From JAMXLO01 sp963812505 (GTDB lineage Bacteria > Pseudomonadota > Alphaproteobacteria > Acetobacterales > Acetobacteraceae), in contig CAWEVM010000022.1 in NCBI GenBank assembly GCA_963812505.1, forward strand, positions 124,001-188,000: DNA of 64,000 bases, read 5' to 3'. The notes under the pieces were generated by a model. It saw only the letters and a program-made list of their open reading frames with translations. It did no database searches and was not told where the DNA came from. Positions 25,212 to 33,990 of this stretch are shown piece by piece; within the stretch, counting starts at the first letter, position 1, and the number at the start of each line of letters is the position of its first letter. A program made the position numbers and the translations under genes.

Positions 25212-26818
25212 GCCTGGTCGAGGTGCAAGACCTGTCCGTCGCCTTCGGCAATAAGCGCGTGGTCAACGGCGTGTCGTTCACGCTCGAACGCGGCGAGACG
25301 CTGGCGCTGGTCGGCGAGTCCGGCTCCGGCAAGTCCGTCACGGCGCTGTCGCTGCTGCAACTGCTGCCGTCAGGCGGCAACAATCCCAGTGGCAGTATCC
25401 TGCTGAACGAGGAGCAGATGATCGGTGCCGATGCCGACACCCTGCATCGCGCACGCGGCGTGCTGGCCGGCATGGTGTTTCAGGAGCCGATGAACAGCCT
25501 CAATCCGCTGCATCGGATCGGCCGCCAGGTCGCCGAGGCGATGACGCTGCATCGGCGTATGCCGGCTCACAGCCTGCGCGAACGCGTGATCGATGTGCTC
25601 AGCCAGGCCGGCTTTGCCGACGCCGAGCACCGGTTGGAGGCGTTCCCGCATCAGCTCTCGGGCGGCCAGCGACAGCGTGTCATGATCGCGATGGCACTCG
25701 CCAACAATCCGGCGCTGCTGATCGCCGACGAACCGACCACCGCGTTGGACGTCACCATCCAGGCGCAGATTCTGAAGTTGCTGACGCGGCTGCGCACCGA
25801 GCGCCGAATGGCACTGTTGCTGATCACGCACGATCTGCAGATCGTGCGCCGCTACGCCGATCGTGTCTGCGTGATGAAGGACGGCGAGGTGGTCGAGGCC
25901 GGTCGCGTCGCCGATGTGTTCGAGGCACCGTATCACCCCTATACCTGCATGCTGCTGGCAGCGGTGCCCCAGGGACGTCCGGCGCCGCTGTCGAACCATG
26001 CGCACTGCCTGCTGAAGGCGGAGGACGTGAAGGTGCACTTCCCGATCCGCCGCGGCGTGCTGCGTCGAACCGTTGGATATGTTCGTGCAGTGGACGGCGT
26101 ATCGCTTGCGGTGCGGGAAGGCGAGACGCTGGGACTGGTCGGCGAGTCAGGCTCGGGCAAGACCACCATGGCGCTCGCGACGCTGCGTCTGGAGCGGGCC
26201 ACGGGACGGATCGAGTTCGACGGCGCCGACATAGCGACGCTCAAGCGGCGCGGAATGTGCGACCTGCGTTCCAGCATGCAGATCGTGTTCCAGGATCCGT
26301 TCGGCAGTCTCTCGCCGCGTATGCCGGTAGGAGAGGTCGTTGCCGAAGGGCTTCGCGTGCACGAACCCAGCCTCAGTCGCGCCGAACGCGACTATCGGGT
26401 CGCCGCGGAGCTGGAGGAGGTTGGACTGCCGGCGGATTCGGTGCATCGCTACCCCCACGAGTTCAGCGGCGGTCAGCGGCAGCGCATCGCCATCGCACGC
26501 GCGATGGTGCTGAAGCCGCGTTTCGTTGTGCTCGATGAGCCGACCAGCGCGCTGGACATGTCGGTGCAGGCGCAGATCGTCGATCTGCTGCGTCGGCTGC
26601 AGCAGGTGCACGGTCTGGCCTATCTGTTCATCAGCCACGATTTGAAGGTGGTGCGCGCGCTTGCCCATCGTCTGGTCGTGCTTCGTCATGGTCACGTGGT
26701 GGAGGAGGGCGACGCCGATGTCGTGTTCGCCAACCCACGCGAGGACTATACGCGGGCACTGATGGCCGCGGCATTCAAGCTGGAGGTCAGTTCCGCGCTG
26801 ATCGACACGGTGGAGTAG
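25208..26818 (+). CDS. yejF: Duplicated ABC ATPase YejF
   Basis: The 536-aa protein carries two complete ATP-binding cassettes. The first (about 1-265) has GESGSGKSVTA, the signature LSGGQRQRV and LLIADEPTTALDVTIQ; the second (about 280-530) has GESGSGKTTMA, FSGGQRQRI and FVVLDEPTSALDMSVQ. An oligopeptide-transporter C-terminal segment (YHPYTCMLLAAVPQG) follows the first cassette. It powers the YejBE channel. The frame is open upstream, but ATG 25208 overlaps the yejE stop and gives the right N-terminus. Confidence 0.93.
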   Translation: MSLVEVQDLSVAFGNKRVVNGVSFTLERGETLALVGESGSGKSVTALSLLQLLPSGGNNPSGSILLNEEQMIGADADTLHRARGVLAGMVFQEPMNSLNPLHRIGRQVAEAMTLHRRMPAHSLRERVIDVLSQAGFADAEHRLEAFPHQLSGGQRQRVMIAMALANNPALLIADEPTTALDVTIQAQILKLLTRLRTERRMALLLITHDLQIVRRYADRVCVMKDGEVVEAGRVADVFEAPYHPYTCMLLAAVPQGRPAPLSNHAHCLLKAEDVKVHFPIRRGVLRRTVGYVRAVDGVSLAVREGETLGLVGESGSGKTTMALATLRLERATGRIEFDGADIATLKRRGMCDLRSSMQIVFQDPFGSLSPRMPVGEVVAEGLRVHEPSLSRAERDYRVAAELEEVGLPADSVHRYPHEFSGGQRQRIAIARAMVLKPRFVVLDEPTSALDMSVQAQIVDLLRRLQQVHGLAYLFISHDLKVVRALAHRLVVLRHGHVVEEGDADVVFANPREDYTRALMAAAFKLEVSSALIDTVE

Positions 26819-26821
26819 TTT

Positions 26822-27607
26822 GTGACAGACATGCTCCGCCTCCGTGGCCTGACACGCAGGTTCGGCAGCGTTGTCGCGGTTGACGCCATCGATCTCGCCG
26901 TGCCGCCCGGCCAGATGCTTGGCATCATCGGCCGCTCGGGTGCCGGCAAATCAACACTGCTGCGCATGATCAATCGGCTGACCGAACCCTCAGCCGGCAC
27001 CGTCCATTTTGGTGACACCGACGTCACCGCGCTCACTGGCAAGGCGCTGCGCGCGTGGCGTGCCCGGGCGGCGATGATCTTTCAGCAATTCCACCTCGTG
27101 CCGCGGCTCGACGTACTAACCAACGTGCTCATCGGTCGGCTGTCGCATCGCGCCGCACTGTCGAGTCTGCTCGGTCTGTTCTCAGCGGAGGAGCGAGCGA
27201 TGGCAGTGATGTTGCTGGAGCGCTTCGGCCTGGCCGAGGTGGCATTGCAGCGGGCGGGTACGCTGTCGGGCGGACAGCAGCAGCGTGTCGCGATCTGCCG
27301 CGCCCTGTTGCAGGAGCCTTCCCTGCTGCTCGCGGATGAACCGATCGCCAGCCTCGATCCGCACAATGCGCGGGTCGTGATGGACGCGCTGCACACGGTG
27401 AACCGCCAGGACGGACTGACGGTATTGGTGTGCCTGCATCATCTGGACGCGGCACGCGCCTGGTGCAACCGCGTCATCGCCATGCAGTCCGGACGCATCG
27501 TGTTCGATGGTACGCCGGCGCAGCTCACCTCCGACAAGGTGTTCGACATCTATGGCGTGACCGAGGACGAATTCCACGCTGACCACGCGCCGCTGGTCCA
27601 CGCGTGA
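26822..27607 (+). CDS. phnC: PhnC-like phosphonate ABC transporter ATPase (orphan)
   Basis: The 261-aa single ABC cassette has Walker A GRSGAGKST, signature LSGGQQQRV and Walker B LLLADEPIASLDP. The SGAGKSTLLRMINRLTEP and FQQFHLVPRLDVLTNVLIG segments are typical of PhnC, the ATPase of phosphonate/phosphate-like importers. No phnD or phnE gene is adjacent in the window. The start is GTG 26822, 3 bp after yejF (an ATG lies at 26831), so it may be co-transcribed with the peptide transporter. Its partners must lie elsewhere or the gene is a stray copy. Confidence 0.82.
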   Translation: MTDMLRLRGLTRRFGSVVAVDAIDLAVPPGQMLGIIGRSGAGKSTLLRMINRLTEPSAGTVHFGDTDVTALTGKALRAWRARAAMIFQQFHLVPRLDVLTNVLIGRLSHRAALSSLLGLFSAEERAMAVMLLERFGLAEVALQRAGTLSGGQQQRVAICRALLQEPSLLLADEPIASLDPHNARVVMDALHTVNRQDGLTVLVCLHHLDAARAWCNRVIAMQSGRIVFDGTPAQLTSDKVFDIYGVTEDEFHADHAPLVHA

Positions 27608-27611
27608 ATGG

Positions 27612-28424
27612 TCAGTGCCGTAACAGCAACGGCAAATCGGCATTGGCCAGCATGTGCCGCGTGACGCCACCCAGTAGCCACTCGCGCAGCGGCGAGTGCT
27701 GATAGGCACCCATCACCAGCAGGTCGGCGCCGAGTTCGTGCGCCTCATCGAGCAGCATCGCGCCAAATACGCCGGCACCGATCGGCAGGGCATGCAACTC
27801 CGCGGTAATGCCGTGTTCCGCCAGGATCGCCGGTATTTGCGGCGTCACACCCCCTCGCGTGCCGGCAAGCACGAACACGCTCTCCGCCTGGGTCAAACAG
27901 CGCAGCGCTGACAGCACCGCCTTCGTTGCCAGTTCATCGTCGCGCCAGGCGATGGCGACGCGGCGACCGAATGTCGCGGATGACTGCGGCGGCACCACCA
28001 GAACCGGCCGGTCCGTGGTGAACAATGCGGCACGCAGCGCATGCCAGCTCGAGCCGTAGTCGTGTCGTGCCGGCTGCTCGATGACCAGGTAATCGGCGCG
28101 GCGTCCGCGTTCCTCGACCAGCAGCTCAGCGATGCCGTCGGTGTCGGTCCATCCGGTGACGATGCTGGTCGCCAGGCTCGCTGCCCAGGCATCGAACACC
28201 TCTCGCACACCGGTCGCACGACTTGCCTCCTCGTCGCGCAACTTCGCTTCACGCTGTGCGGTCAGCACCTCTTCGCTTGGCGACACCATCGCCTCGGGCG
28301 GCGTCCGAACCAGCAGGGCGTTTATTCGTGTCGCATCAGACAGTTCAGCAAGCCGTCGCGCGGCGTCTAGCAGCACCCTCGCCGCGTCCGGATGGTCGAG
28401 AACCGCGAGGATGACAGCGGACAC
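27612..28424 (-). CDS. Universal stress protein (tandem-type)
   Basis: The 270-aa protein starts most likely at GTG 28424, one base after the stop of the upstream oxidoreductase gene; the open frame extends further up without recognisable sequence. It begins VSAVILAVLDHPDAARVLLD, a Usp strand-helix start. A central DYLVIEQPARHDYGSSWHAL segment and the C-terminal ADLLVMGAYQHSPLREWLLGG show two Usp-like halves; the second carries the ATP-loop type MG-x-Y-x-H pattern. Usp proteins help cells survive stress; the specific role is unknown. Convergent with phnC, with a 4-bp gap. Confidence 0.82.
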   Translation of the reverse strand: MSAVILAVLDHPDAARVLLDAARRLAELSDATRINALLVRTPPEAMVSPSEEVLTAQREAKLRDEEASRATGVREVFDAWAASLATSIVTGWTDTDGIAELLVEERGRRADYLVIEQPARHDYGSSWHALRAALFTTDRPVLVVPPQSSATFGRRVAIAWRDDELATKAVLSALRCLTQAESVFVLAGTRGGVTPQIPAILAEHGITAELHALPIGAGVFGAMLLDEAHELGADLLVMGAYQHSPLREWLLGGVTRHMLANADLPLLLRH

Positions 28425-28425
28425 G

Positions 28426-29619
28426 TCACCATGCCTCGCGCCCCGCCTTCGGCCGCACCATCGTCGCTGCCTCACGCGAACGCTGCTCGGCTTCGTGCTT
28501 GTCGAACATCGCACGCGCCGCGGCCGAGCGCTTCTCGGTCAGCTCGTCGCGATGCTCGGTGCACCAGTTGAAGGATTCGACGCGGGGGACGTTGTCGCCG
28601 GAGAAATGCGGCATGACGTAGCGCGCATATAGCTCGTAGGAGCGCTTGGTCTCCTCCCAATCCGCCCAGTTATGCGCCTGGTGCAGGAAGACGCCGAACT
28701 CGCCCTGCTTCGACTGCAGCCGTTCGATCAGCGCGATCGCGTCGTCGGGCGTGCCGATCACGCCGAACTTGTTCTCGACGAACCACTCGGCCGGATCCTG
28801 CCCGGGCGGCACGATGAAGCGCTGCTGATTGTTGTTGAGATAGCCGAGATAGCGCTCGAAGCCGAAGCGGCAGTTCTCGAATGCCTTCTTCCGGGTTTCA
28901 GCTATGTGCATCGGCCCGACCAGGCGCAGCCGGGACGGGTCCATGGTACGCCCTTGCTCGGCAGCGAGGTCATTGGCGATCTGCCAGTTGGCGGCGAGTG
29001 CGTCGTAGCCGAACGGATTGGTCGCGGCGACGCAGATCATGCTGAGGTTGTACTTGCCTGCCAGCCGGCCGCCGGATGGGGTGACCGCGCTGACCACCGC
29101 GACCTCGGGATGCGGGCGTGTATACGGACGCAGATGCGCGCGGGCGTTGACGAAGGTGTACCAGTCGGTCTTTTCGGTGACGATCTCGCCCTTGAGGAAG
29201 CGCAGGATCACATCGAGCGCCTCGGCCATACGGTCGCGCTGGGTGTTGGGATCGATGCCAAGCATCAGCGCGTCCGACGCCAGCAGGCCGGGGCCCGCGC
29301 CGAACATGACGCGGCCACGGGTGTGGTGGTCAAGCTGGATGATGCGGTTCGCCGTCATCAGCGGGTTATGGTACGGCAGCGAGATGACACCGGTGCCGAA
29401 GCGGATCGAGCGCGTGCGTTCGGCGGCGATTGCGATGAAAAGCTCGGGCGAGCTGATCGTCTCCCAGCCGGCGGAATGGTGCTCGCCGATCCAGGCCTCA
29501 TGAAAGCCGAGCCGGTCGAGCCACTGCATCAGTTCGAGGTCGCGGTCCATGCAGGCGGCGGGGTTCTCGTCCATCGGATGGAACGGTGGCAGGAAGACGC
29601 CGTGGCGGAGCTGGATCAT
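28426..29619 (-). CDS. Luciferase-like (LLM) flavin-dependent monooxygenase
   Basis: The 397-aa protein starts MIQLRHGVFLPPFHPMDENP at ATG 29619 (an alternative ATG is at 29643). It shows the bacterial luciferase barrel: LMQWLDRLGFHEAWIGEHHS, IRFGTGVISLPYHNPLMTAN and RVMFGAGPGLLASDALMLGI. These enzymes use reduced flavin and O2. The ending WADWEETKRSYELYARYVMP resembles the limonene monooxygenase-type subgroup. The substrate is unknown. The gene is translationally close to the downstream universal stress gene. Confidence 0.85.
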   Translation of the reverse strand: MIQLRHGVFLPPFHPMDENPAACMDRDLELMQWLDRLGFHEAWIGEHHSAGWETISSPELFIAIAAERTRSIRFGTGVISLPYHNPLMTANRIIQLDHHTRGRVMFGAGPGLLASDALMLGIDPNTQRDRMAEALDVILRFLKGEIVTEKTDWYTFVNARAHLRPYTRPHPEVAVVSAVTPSGGRLAGKYNLSMICVAATNPFGYDALAANWQIANDLAAEQGRTMDPSRLRLVGPMHIAETRKKAFENCRFGFERYLGYLNNNQQRFIVPPGQDPAEWFVENKFGVIGTPDDAIALIERLQSKQGEFGVFLHQAHNWADWEETKRSYELYARYVMPHFSGDNVPRVESFNWCTEHRDELTEKRSAAARAMFDKHEAEQRSREAATMVRPKAGREAW

Positions 29620-29704
29620 GGCAGGACCTCGGAACTGAACCATGGCATTGTGCGCGTCCTGGCCTTCAACCTCAATCGCGCCGATGGGTCTGCCTGGTAG
29701 GAAA

Positions 29705-29748
29705 AATAACACGGATTTTCACGGATGAAGGCACACGGATTACACTGA
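29705..29748 (+). repeat. Left inverted repeat flanking the GxxExxY gene
   Basis: The 44-bp arm begins AATAACACGGATTTTCACGG and contains the hexamer ACGGAT three times. Its reverse complement, with a few changes and one gap, occurs at 30188-30232, on the other side of the GxxExxY gene. Confidence 0.85.
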
Positions 29749-29794
29749 TTCGCGCTAACGCTTGGGCAAAGCTGTTGGACGCGCGCTGAACATT

Positions 29795-30181
29795 ATGAAG
29801 CCCGGCCTCGTACATGGTGGTGACATCACGTATCAGATCATCGGCGCCGCAATTCGCGTGCTCCGAATCCTTGGTCCGGGCCTGCTCGAATCGATCTATG
29901 AGGCATGCCTGTGTCATGAGCTGCGGCGCGGCGAGATACCGTTCGCTCGACAGGTCCGTCTGCCCGTTCGGTACGACAATGTGTCGCTGGATTGCGGCTA
30001 TGTCGCTGACATCATCGTCCGCTCGGCCGTCCTGCTTGAGCTGAAATCCGTCGAACGCATCCTGCGACTGCACGAGGCGCAACTGCTGACCTATCTTCGC
30101 CTGACTGATTGCCGCGTGGGGCTGCCGATCAACTTCAACACCGTCTCACTGACAGACGGCATCAAGCGCAACGTTGTGTAA
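29795..30181 (+). CDS. GxxExxY protein
   Basis: The 128-aa protein starts MKPGLVHGGDITYQIIGAAI. The family signature is GPGLLESIYEACLCHEL (the GxxExxY motif). Then come a conserved strand RQVRLPVRYDNVSLDCGYVA, DIIV and LLELKSVERI, and a C-terminal LRLTDCRVGLPINFNTVSLTDGIKR. The D-x-I and E-x-K elements resemble a PD-(D/E)XK nuclease core, but the biochemical activity is not established to my knowledge. It is bracketed by 45-bp inverted repeats, which suggests a small self-contained element. An upstream TTG (29762) would add 11 residues. Confidence 0.88.
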   Translation: MKPGLVHGGDITYQIIGAAIRVLRILGPGLLESIYEACLCHELRRGEIPFARQVRLPVRYDNVSLDCGYVADIIVRSAVLLELKSVERILRLHEAQLLTYLRLTDCRVGLPINFNTVSLTDGIKRNVV

Positions 30182-30187
30182 GCCGCG

Positions 30188-30232
30188 TCCGTGTAATCCG
30201 TGCGCCTTCATCCGTGGGCAATCCGTGTTATT
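30188..30232 (-). repeat. Right inverted repeat flanking the GxxExxY gene
   Basis: The 45-bp arm begins TCCGTGTAATCCGTGCGCCT and ends GGCAATCCGTGTTATT. Reverse-complemented, it matches the left arm at 29705-29748 almost throughout, including all three ACGGAT hexamers. It starts 6 bp after the GxxExxY stop codon. Confidence 0.85.
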
Positions 30233-30307
30233 CTGCCTGCTTGCCTCGATGAGACGCTGTAGCCCGCTAGTCTTGAATCGACCGAGGACAGCGAGCATCT
30301 TTCTCAC

Positions 30308-30889
30308 ATGTCCACCGCGCTAAGAATGCCGCCGCGCATGACCGTCGCCGAGTTCCTCGAATGGGAGCCCGACGACCGGTCGGGCGCACTCTGGCAGTTG
30401 CGGGACGGCGAGCCGGAGATGATGGCGCCTGCCTCCGATCGGCACGGGTCGATACAGTCGCGGCTCGCCTATCTCATCATCTCACATTTAGATGCACGCG
30501 GCAGCCCATGTCGGGTGGTCACCGCTTCCGGAGTCGTCCCCAGCGAGCGCTCCGAGGACAACTGCCTGGTTCCTGATCTCTGCATTACCTGTGCGCCGCC
30601 CACGGGTGAGCACCTGATGCTCGAGCCGCTGGTGCTGATCGAGATCCTGTCGCCCACCAACGTGTCGAGGACCCGCGCCAACATCCGCGCATACACGACA
30701 ATACCGATGGTGAAAGAGATAGTGGTACTGCATTCCGCCGCCTTCGTGGCGGAGGTCCTGAGACGCGGACCCGACGGTACCTGGCCGCAGCAACCCGAGA
30801 CGGTCGGTGGGGATGGCGAGTTGCGGCTCGACAGCATCGGCTTCGCCGCGCCGCTGCGCGACGCCTACCGAACCAGCGGACTGGCATAG
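30308..30889 (+). CDS. Uma2-family (DUF820) putative endonuclease
   Basis: The 193-aa protein has the Uma2 restriction-endonuclease-like fold: MTVAEFLEWEPDDRSGALWQ near the start, then LVPDLCIT (the catalytic-type Asp) and LVLIEILSPTNVSRT (the E-x-L element in place of E-x-K). C-terminally there is RRGPDGTWPQQPETVGGDGE, which is common in this family. Such genes are numerous in some bacteria, and their natural role is unclear. It lies next to the GxxExxY gene, another nuclease-like protein. Confidence 0.82.
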   Translation: MSTALRMPPRMTVAEFLEWEPDDRSGALWQLRDGEPEMMAPASDRHGSIQSRLAYLIISHLDARGSPCRVVTASGVVPSERSEDNCLVPDLCITCAPPTGEHLMLEPLVLIEILSPTNVSRTRANIRAYTTIPMVKEIVVLHSAAFVAEVLRRGPDGTWPQQPETVGGDGELRLDSIGFAAPLRDAYRTSGLA

Positions 30890-30957
30890 CGTCCATTCCC
30901 TTGACCGGCTCGCCTGCCGGGTCTCTCCTCTTCGCAATTCAGGAGGAGAACGCCCCA

Positions 30958-32670
30958 ATGCACGACACCGTCATCCGCGGCGGGACCATCGTCGATGGCA
31001 CCGGCCAGAAGGCCTTCACCGGCGATATAGCAATCGATGGCGATCGCATCGCTGAGGTTGGCGGCAAGGCCGGTCCCGCGAAGCGCGACATCAACGCGGA
31101 CGGCATGCTGGTCACACCAGGCTGGGTCGATGTGCACACGCACTATGACGGTCAGGCGACCTGGGACAAGGAACTGGCGCCGTCATCGTGGCATGGCGTC
31201 ACCACCATCCTGTTCGGCAACTGCGGCGTCGGTTTCGCACCGGTGCGTCGCGAGCACCATGCCTCACTGATCGGACTGATGGAGGCGGTGGAGGAGATCC
31301 CCGGCATCACGCTGTCCGAAGGCCTGAAGTGGGACTGGGAAAGCTTCCCGCAGTATCTCGACGCGCTGGAGCGTATGCCGCGCGCGATCGACGTGGCAGC
31401 TCAGGTCCCACACCATCCGCTGCGTGTCTATGTGATGGGCGAGCGCGCGATCAACCGTGAGAATGCCACCGCCGAGGACATCGAGGCGATGCGCCGCATG
31501 ACACGCGAGGCGCTGGAGGCGGGCGCATTCGGCTTCACCACGTCGCGCACCAATTCACACAAGACGCCGACCGGTGAGATGGTGCCTGGCCGCTATTCCG
31601 AGGTGCAGGAGCTGCTCGGCATCGGTTCGGCGCTGAAGGGTCTGCGGCACGGCGCGTTCGGCGTAAACAGCGACTTCGATATCGAGAGCGAGGAACTGGC
31701 CTGGATGACGCAACTGGGCCAGGAGACAGGGCGCCCGGTCTGGTTTCTGCTGACCGATCGCCCGACCGATCCGGTACGCTGGCAGCGGCTGATGGAGGGC
31801 GTCCGTACCGCCCGCGCGCAGGGCGCGTTTGTCACCGCGCAGGTTGCGGGGCGTCCGATCGGCATCATGCTGGGTGTGGATACCGCGCTCAATCCGTTCT
31901 CGATCCGGCCCAGCTATCAGGAACTGCTGAAGCTTCCTGCGGCGGAGCGGCTGGCGCGGCTGCAGGACCCGACGGTGCGCGCAGCCATCCTTGCCGACGA
32001 ACCGTCCGATGAGCTGGTGCGACGGCTTACCCAGTTCCGCACGCAGATCACCACAAGATGGGATCGCATGTTCGTCATGGGTGATCCGCCGGACTACGAG
32101 CCGGAGGCTTCCAGCAGCATCGCCGCGATGGCGAAGCGCTCCAACCATACGCCGTCCGAAGTGGCGTACGACTATCTGGCGGGCGGGCTGGACAAGTTCC
32201 TGTTCTTCCCGATCGTCGGCTACAACGAGGACAACCACGACATCATCCGCACGATGCTGACCTCGCCGGAGACCATGCTCGGGCTGTCGGACGGCGGCGC
32301 ACATTGCTCATCGATCAGCGATGCGTCGATGCCGAGCTGGATGCTGGCGCACTGGGCGCGCGACCGGAAACGCGGACCGGGACTGCCGCTGGAGTGGCTG
32401 GTGAAGCGGCAGACCAGCGAGACGGCGGACTTCTTCGGCTTTGCCGATCGCGGCCGGCTGGCGCCGGGACTGAAGGCGGACGTCAACGTGATCGATTTCG
32501 AGCGCCTGCGCCTGCACGTGCCGGAGATCCGCTACGACCTGCCCGCAGGCGGCCGGCGTCTGGTGCAGCGCGTCGATGGCTACATCGCGACGCTCGTCTC
32601 TGGCACGCCGGTGTTCGAGCACGGCCAATACACCGGCGCGACACCAGGCGGGCTGGTCCGCGCGGGATAA
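30958..32670 (+). CDS. Amidohydrolase of the N-acyl-D-amino-acid deacylase family
   Basis: The 570-aa metal-dependent hydrolase starts MHDTVIRGGTIVDGTGQKAF at ATG 30958, preceded by GGAGGAG. The metal site begins with VTPGWVDVHTHYDGQATWD. Later segments are GVTTILFGNCGVGFAPV, FGFTTSRTNSHKTPTGEMV, and near the end LGLSDGGAHCSSISDAS with the conserved Asp, and GRLAPGLKADVNVIDFE. The family hydrolyses N-acyl-D-amino acids and related amides; the actual substrate is not clear. The gene stands alone. Confidence 0.85.
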   Translation: MHDTVIRGGTIVDGTGQKAFTGDIAIDGDRIAEVGGKAGPAKRDINADGMLVTPGWVDVHTHYDGQATWDKELAPSSWHGVTTILFGNCGVGFAPVRREHHASLIGLMEAVEEIPGITLSEGLKWDWESFPQYLDALERMPRAIDVAAQVPHHPLRVYVMGERAINRENATAEDIEAMRRMTREALEAGAFGFTTSRTNSHKTPTGEMVPGRYSEVQELLGIGSALKGLRHGAFGVNSDFDIESEELAWMTQLGQETGRPVWFLLTDRPTDPVRWQRLMEGVRTARAQGAFVTAQVAGRPIGIMLGVDTALNPFSIRPSYQELLKLPAAERLARLQDPTVRAAILADEPSDELVRRLTQFRTQITTRWDRMFVMGDPPDYEPEASSSIAAMAKRSNHTPSEVAYDYLAGGLDKFLFFPIVGYNEDNHDIIRTMLTSPETMLGLSDGGAHCSSISDASMPSWMLAHWARDRKRGPGLPLEWLVKRQTSETADFFGFADRGRLAPGLKADVNVIDFERLRLHVPEIRYDLPAGGRRLVQRVDGYIATLVSGTPVFEHGQYTGATPGGLVRAG

Positions 32671-32681
32671 ATCCGGTTATG

Positions 32682-32704
32682 CCCCCTCCCATCGCGGGAG
32701 GGGG
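32682..32704. terminator. GC-rich hairpin after the amidohydrolase gene
   Basis: CCCCCTCCC and GGGAGGGGG are perfectly complementary around a five-base loop, 11 bp after the amidohydrolase stop. There is no T-run. It could stop transcription, or it could be a short relative of the CCCCTCCC repeat family seen at 23068 and 62017. Confidence 0.5.
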
Positions 32705-32718
32705 ATCAGGCGCAACGC

Positions 32719-33161
32719 TCATCGCGCCCGATAAGTCCGGTGGCACGCCGCACAGATCGTCACCCACGACCTTGACCTGCGCGGCAACGCGTCGGCGTTG
32801 TCTGCCTTGGCGAGCTCCGACAGCTTCGTTGTCGCTTCCGCCAGTTCATTCGCGGTCTTCTGAAAGCCTTCGCGGTCGTCTCCAGACCGCGGGCAATGCG
32901 CTGGTGTTGTGACCTTCCTCGGTTCCCGGCGGGAACTGCGTCGGGAACTGCCGCATCCAGCGCGCCATCGCCTTGGCCGGGCTTTCCACCGTCTTCACGT
33001 CACCCTTGGCGCCACGACCCCACGGATCCAGCGTAAGACGGAGAGATCAGATCCTGACCTGCCTGGCGTGTCTCGATCGCATCCGGTCCGTCGGCCCTCG
33101 CCGCGGGAGCGCCCACACCAGCCAGTAACAGAACCGCCAGCAATACATACCGCTGCTTCAT
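32719..33161 (-). pseudogene. Decayed cytochrome c' (cytochrome c556) gene
   Basis: On the minus strand the ATG at 33161 opens a signal peptide (MKQRYVLLAVLLLAGVGAPA) and the start of a cytochrome c' (AIETRQAGQDLISPSYAG), then a stop follows. The homologous sequence continues in a second frame (KAMARWMRQFPTQFPPGTEE, then HNTSALPAVW), shifts again to FQKTANELAEATTKLSELAK, and ends with an intact heme motif CAACHRTYRAR before the stop at 32719. At least three frame changes separate these parts. The intact gene would have encoded a periplasmic four-helix heme protein of about 145 aa. Confidence 0.8.
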
Positions 33162-33284
33162 CAATCCCCCGAACACCGCTCACCGTGGTGGTTGGAAAAC
33201 ACGGACGCCGGGCTGTCGCCAATATTCCAGGCGCCGTTGCGAAACAGGTGGCGAAATCAACAGCCGACGGCCACATTGCCACCC

Positions 33285-33865
33285 ATGCCAAATATCCACG
33301 CCGTCGCCGTGTTCTGCGGCTCCAGATCGGGAAACGATCCCGCATACCGCAATTCAGCGCAAGCGCTCGGGCAGGGCTGGCGTGCGCCGGCATCCGGCTT
33401 GTCTATGGCGGTGGACGCATCGGCCTGATGGGCGTCATGGCCGACGCTGCCCTCGCCGCCGGCGGCACGGTGACCGGCGTTATCCCGGAGTTCCTCACCC
33501 AGCGCGAGGTGGCCCACCCTGCAATCACCGAGCTGATCGTCACCGATTCCATGCACAGCCGGAAGCAGCGCATGTTCGAGGCCGCTGACGCCTTCATCTC
33601 ACTGCCAGGGGGCCTGGGCACGCTCGATGAGACCATCGAGATCATCACATGGCGCCAGCTCGGGCTGCATGCCAAGCCCGTGCTGATCTGCGATGTCATT
33701 GGCTCGGCCGCGCCGTTCCTCGCCGCGATCGAGGCCACCATAGCCGCTGATTTCGCAGACGCGGAGGCGCGACGGCTCTACGAGGTGCTGGACAACGTCT
33801 CTGCCGTGCTCCAGCGTCTGGCACACCTCCATCGCGCGGCACGCAGCGAGACCGCGCGACTGTGA
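33285..33865 (+). pseudogene. LOG-family (TIGR00730) protein, frameshifted
   Basis: The gene opens at ATG 33285 with MPNIHAVAVFCGSRSGNDPA, as in LOG cytokinin-riboside phosphoribohydrolases. Near 33371-33379 the frame changes; the rest (AGIRLVYGGGRIGLMGVMAD, VTGVIPEFLTQREVAH, SRKQRMFEAADAFISLPGGL and GTLDETIEIITWRQLG) continues in another frame to the stop at 33865. The family signature PGGxGTxxE is intact. A single missing base in the run coding ALGQ(A)LA explains it. The enzyme normally cleaves nucleoside monophosphates to base and ribose phosphate. Mutation or sequencing error cannot be told apart here. Confidence 0.82.
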
Positions 33866-33913
33866 CACTGCCTTGCCGCAGGCACCGCCCGGGGCTATAT
33901 GCGCCGCCTTGGC

Positions 33914-33990
33914 CGGAGTGTAGCTCAGCCTGGTAGAGCACTGTGTTCGGGACGCAGGGGCCGGAGGTTCGAATCCTCTCACTCCGACCA
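33914..33990 (+). tRNA. tRNA-Pro (anticodon CGG)
   Basis: The 77-nt sequence includes an encoded CCA. The acceptor stem is CGGAGTG with CACTCCG; the D arm is TAGCTCAGCCTGGTAGAGC; the anticodon loop TTCGGGA gives anticodon CGG for codon CCG; the T arm is GGAGG-TTCGAAT-CCTCT. Its last 45 bases are repeated at 37060-37104, marking it as an integration site. Confidence 0.95.
33946..33990 (+). repeat. Attachment-site repeat, left (3' end of tRNA-Pro)
   Basis: The segment begins TTCGGGACGCAGGGGCCGGA and runs through the encoded CCA. It matches 37060-37104 at 44 of 45 positions. Confidence 0.8.
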
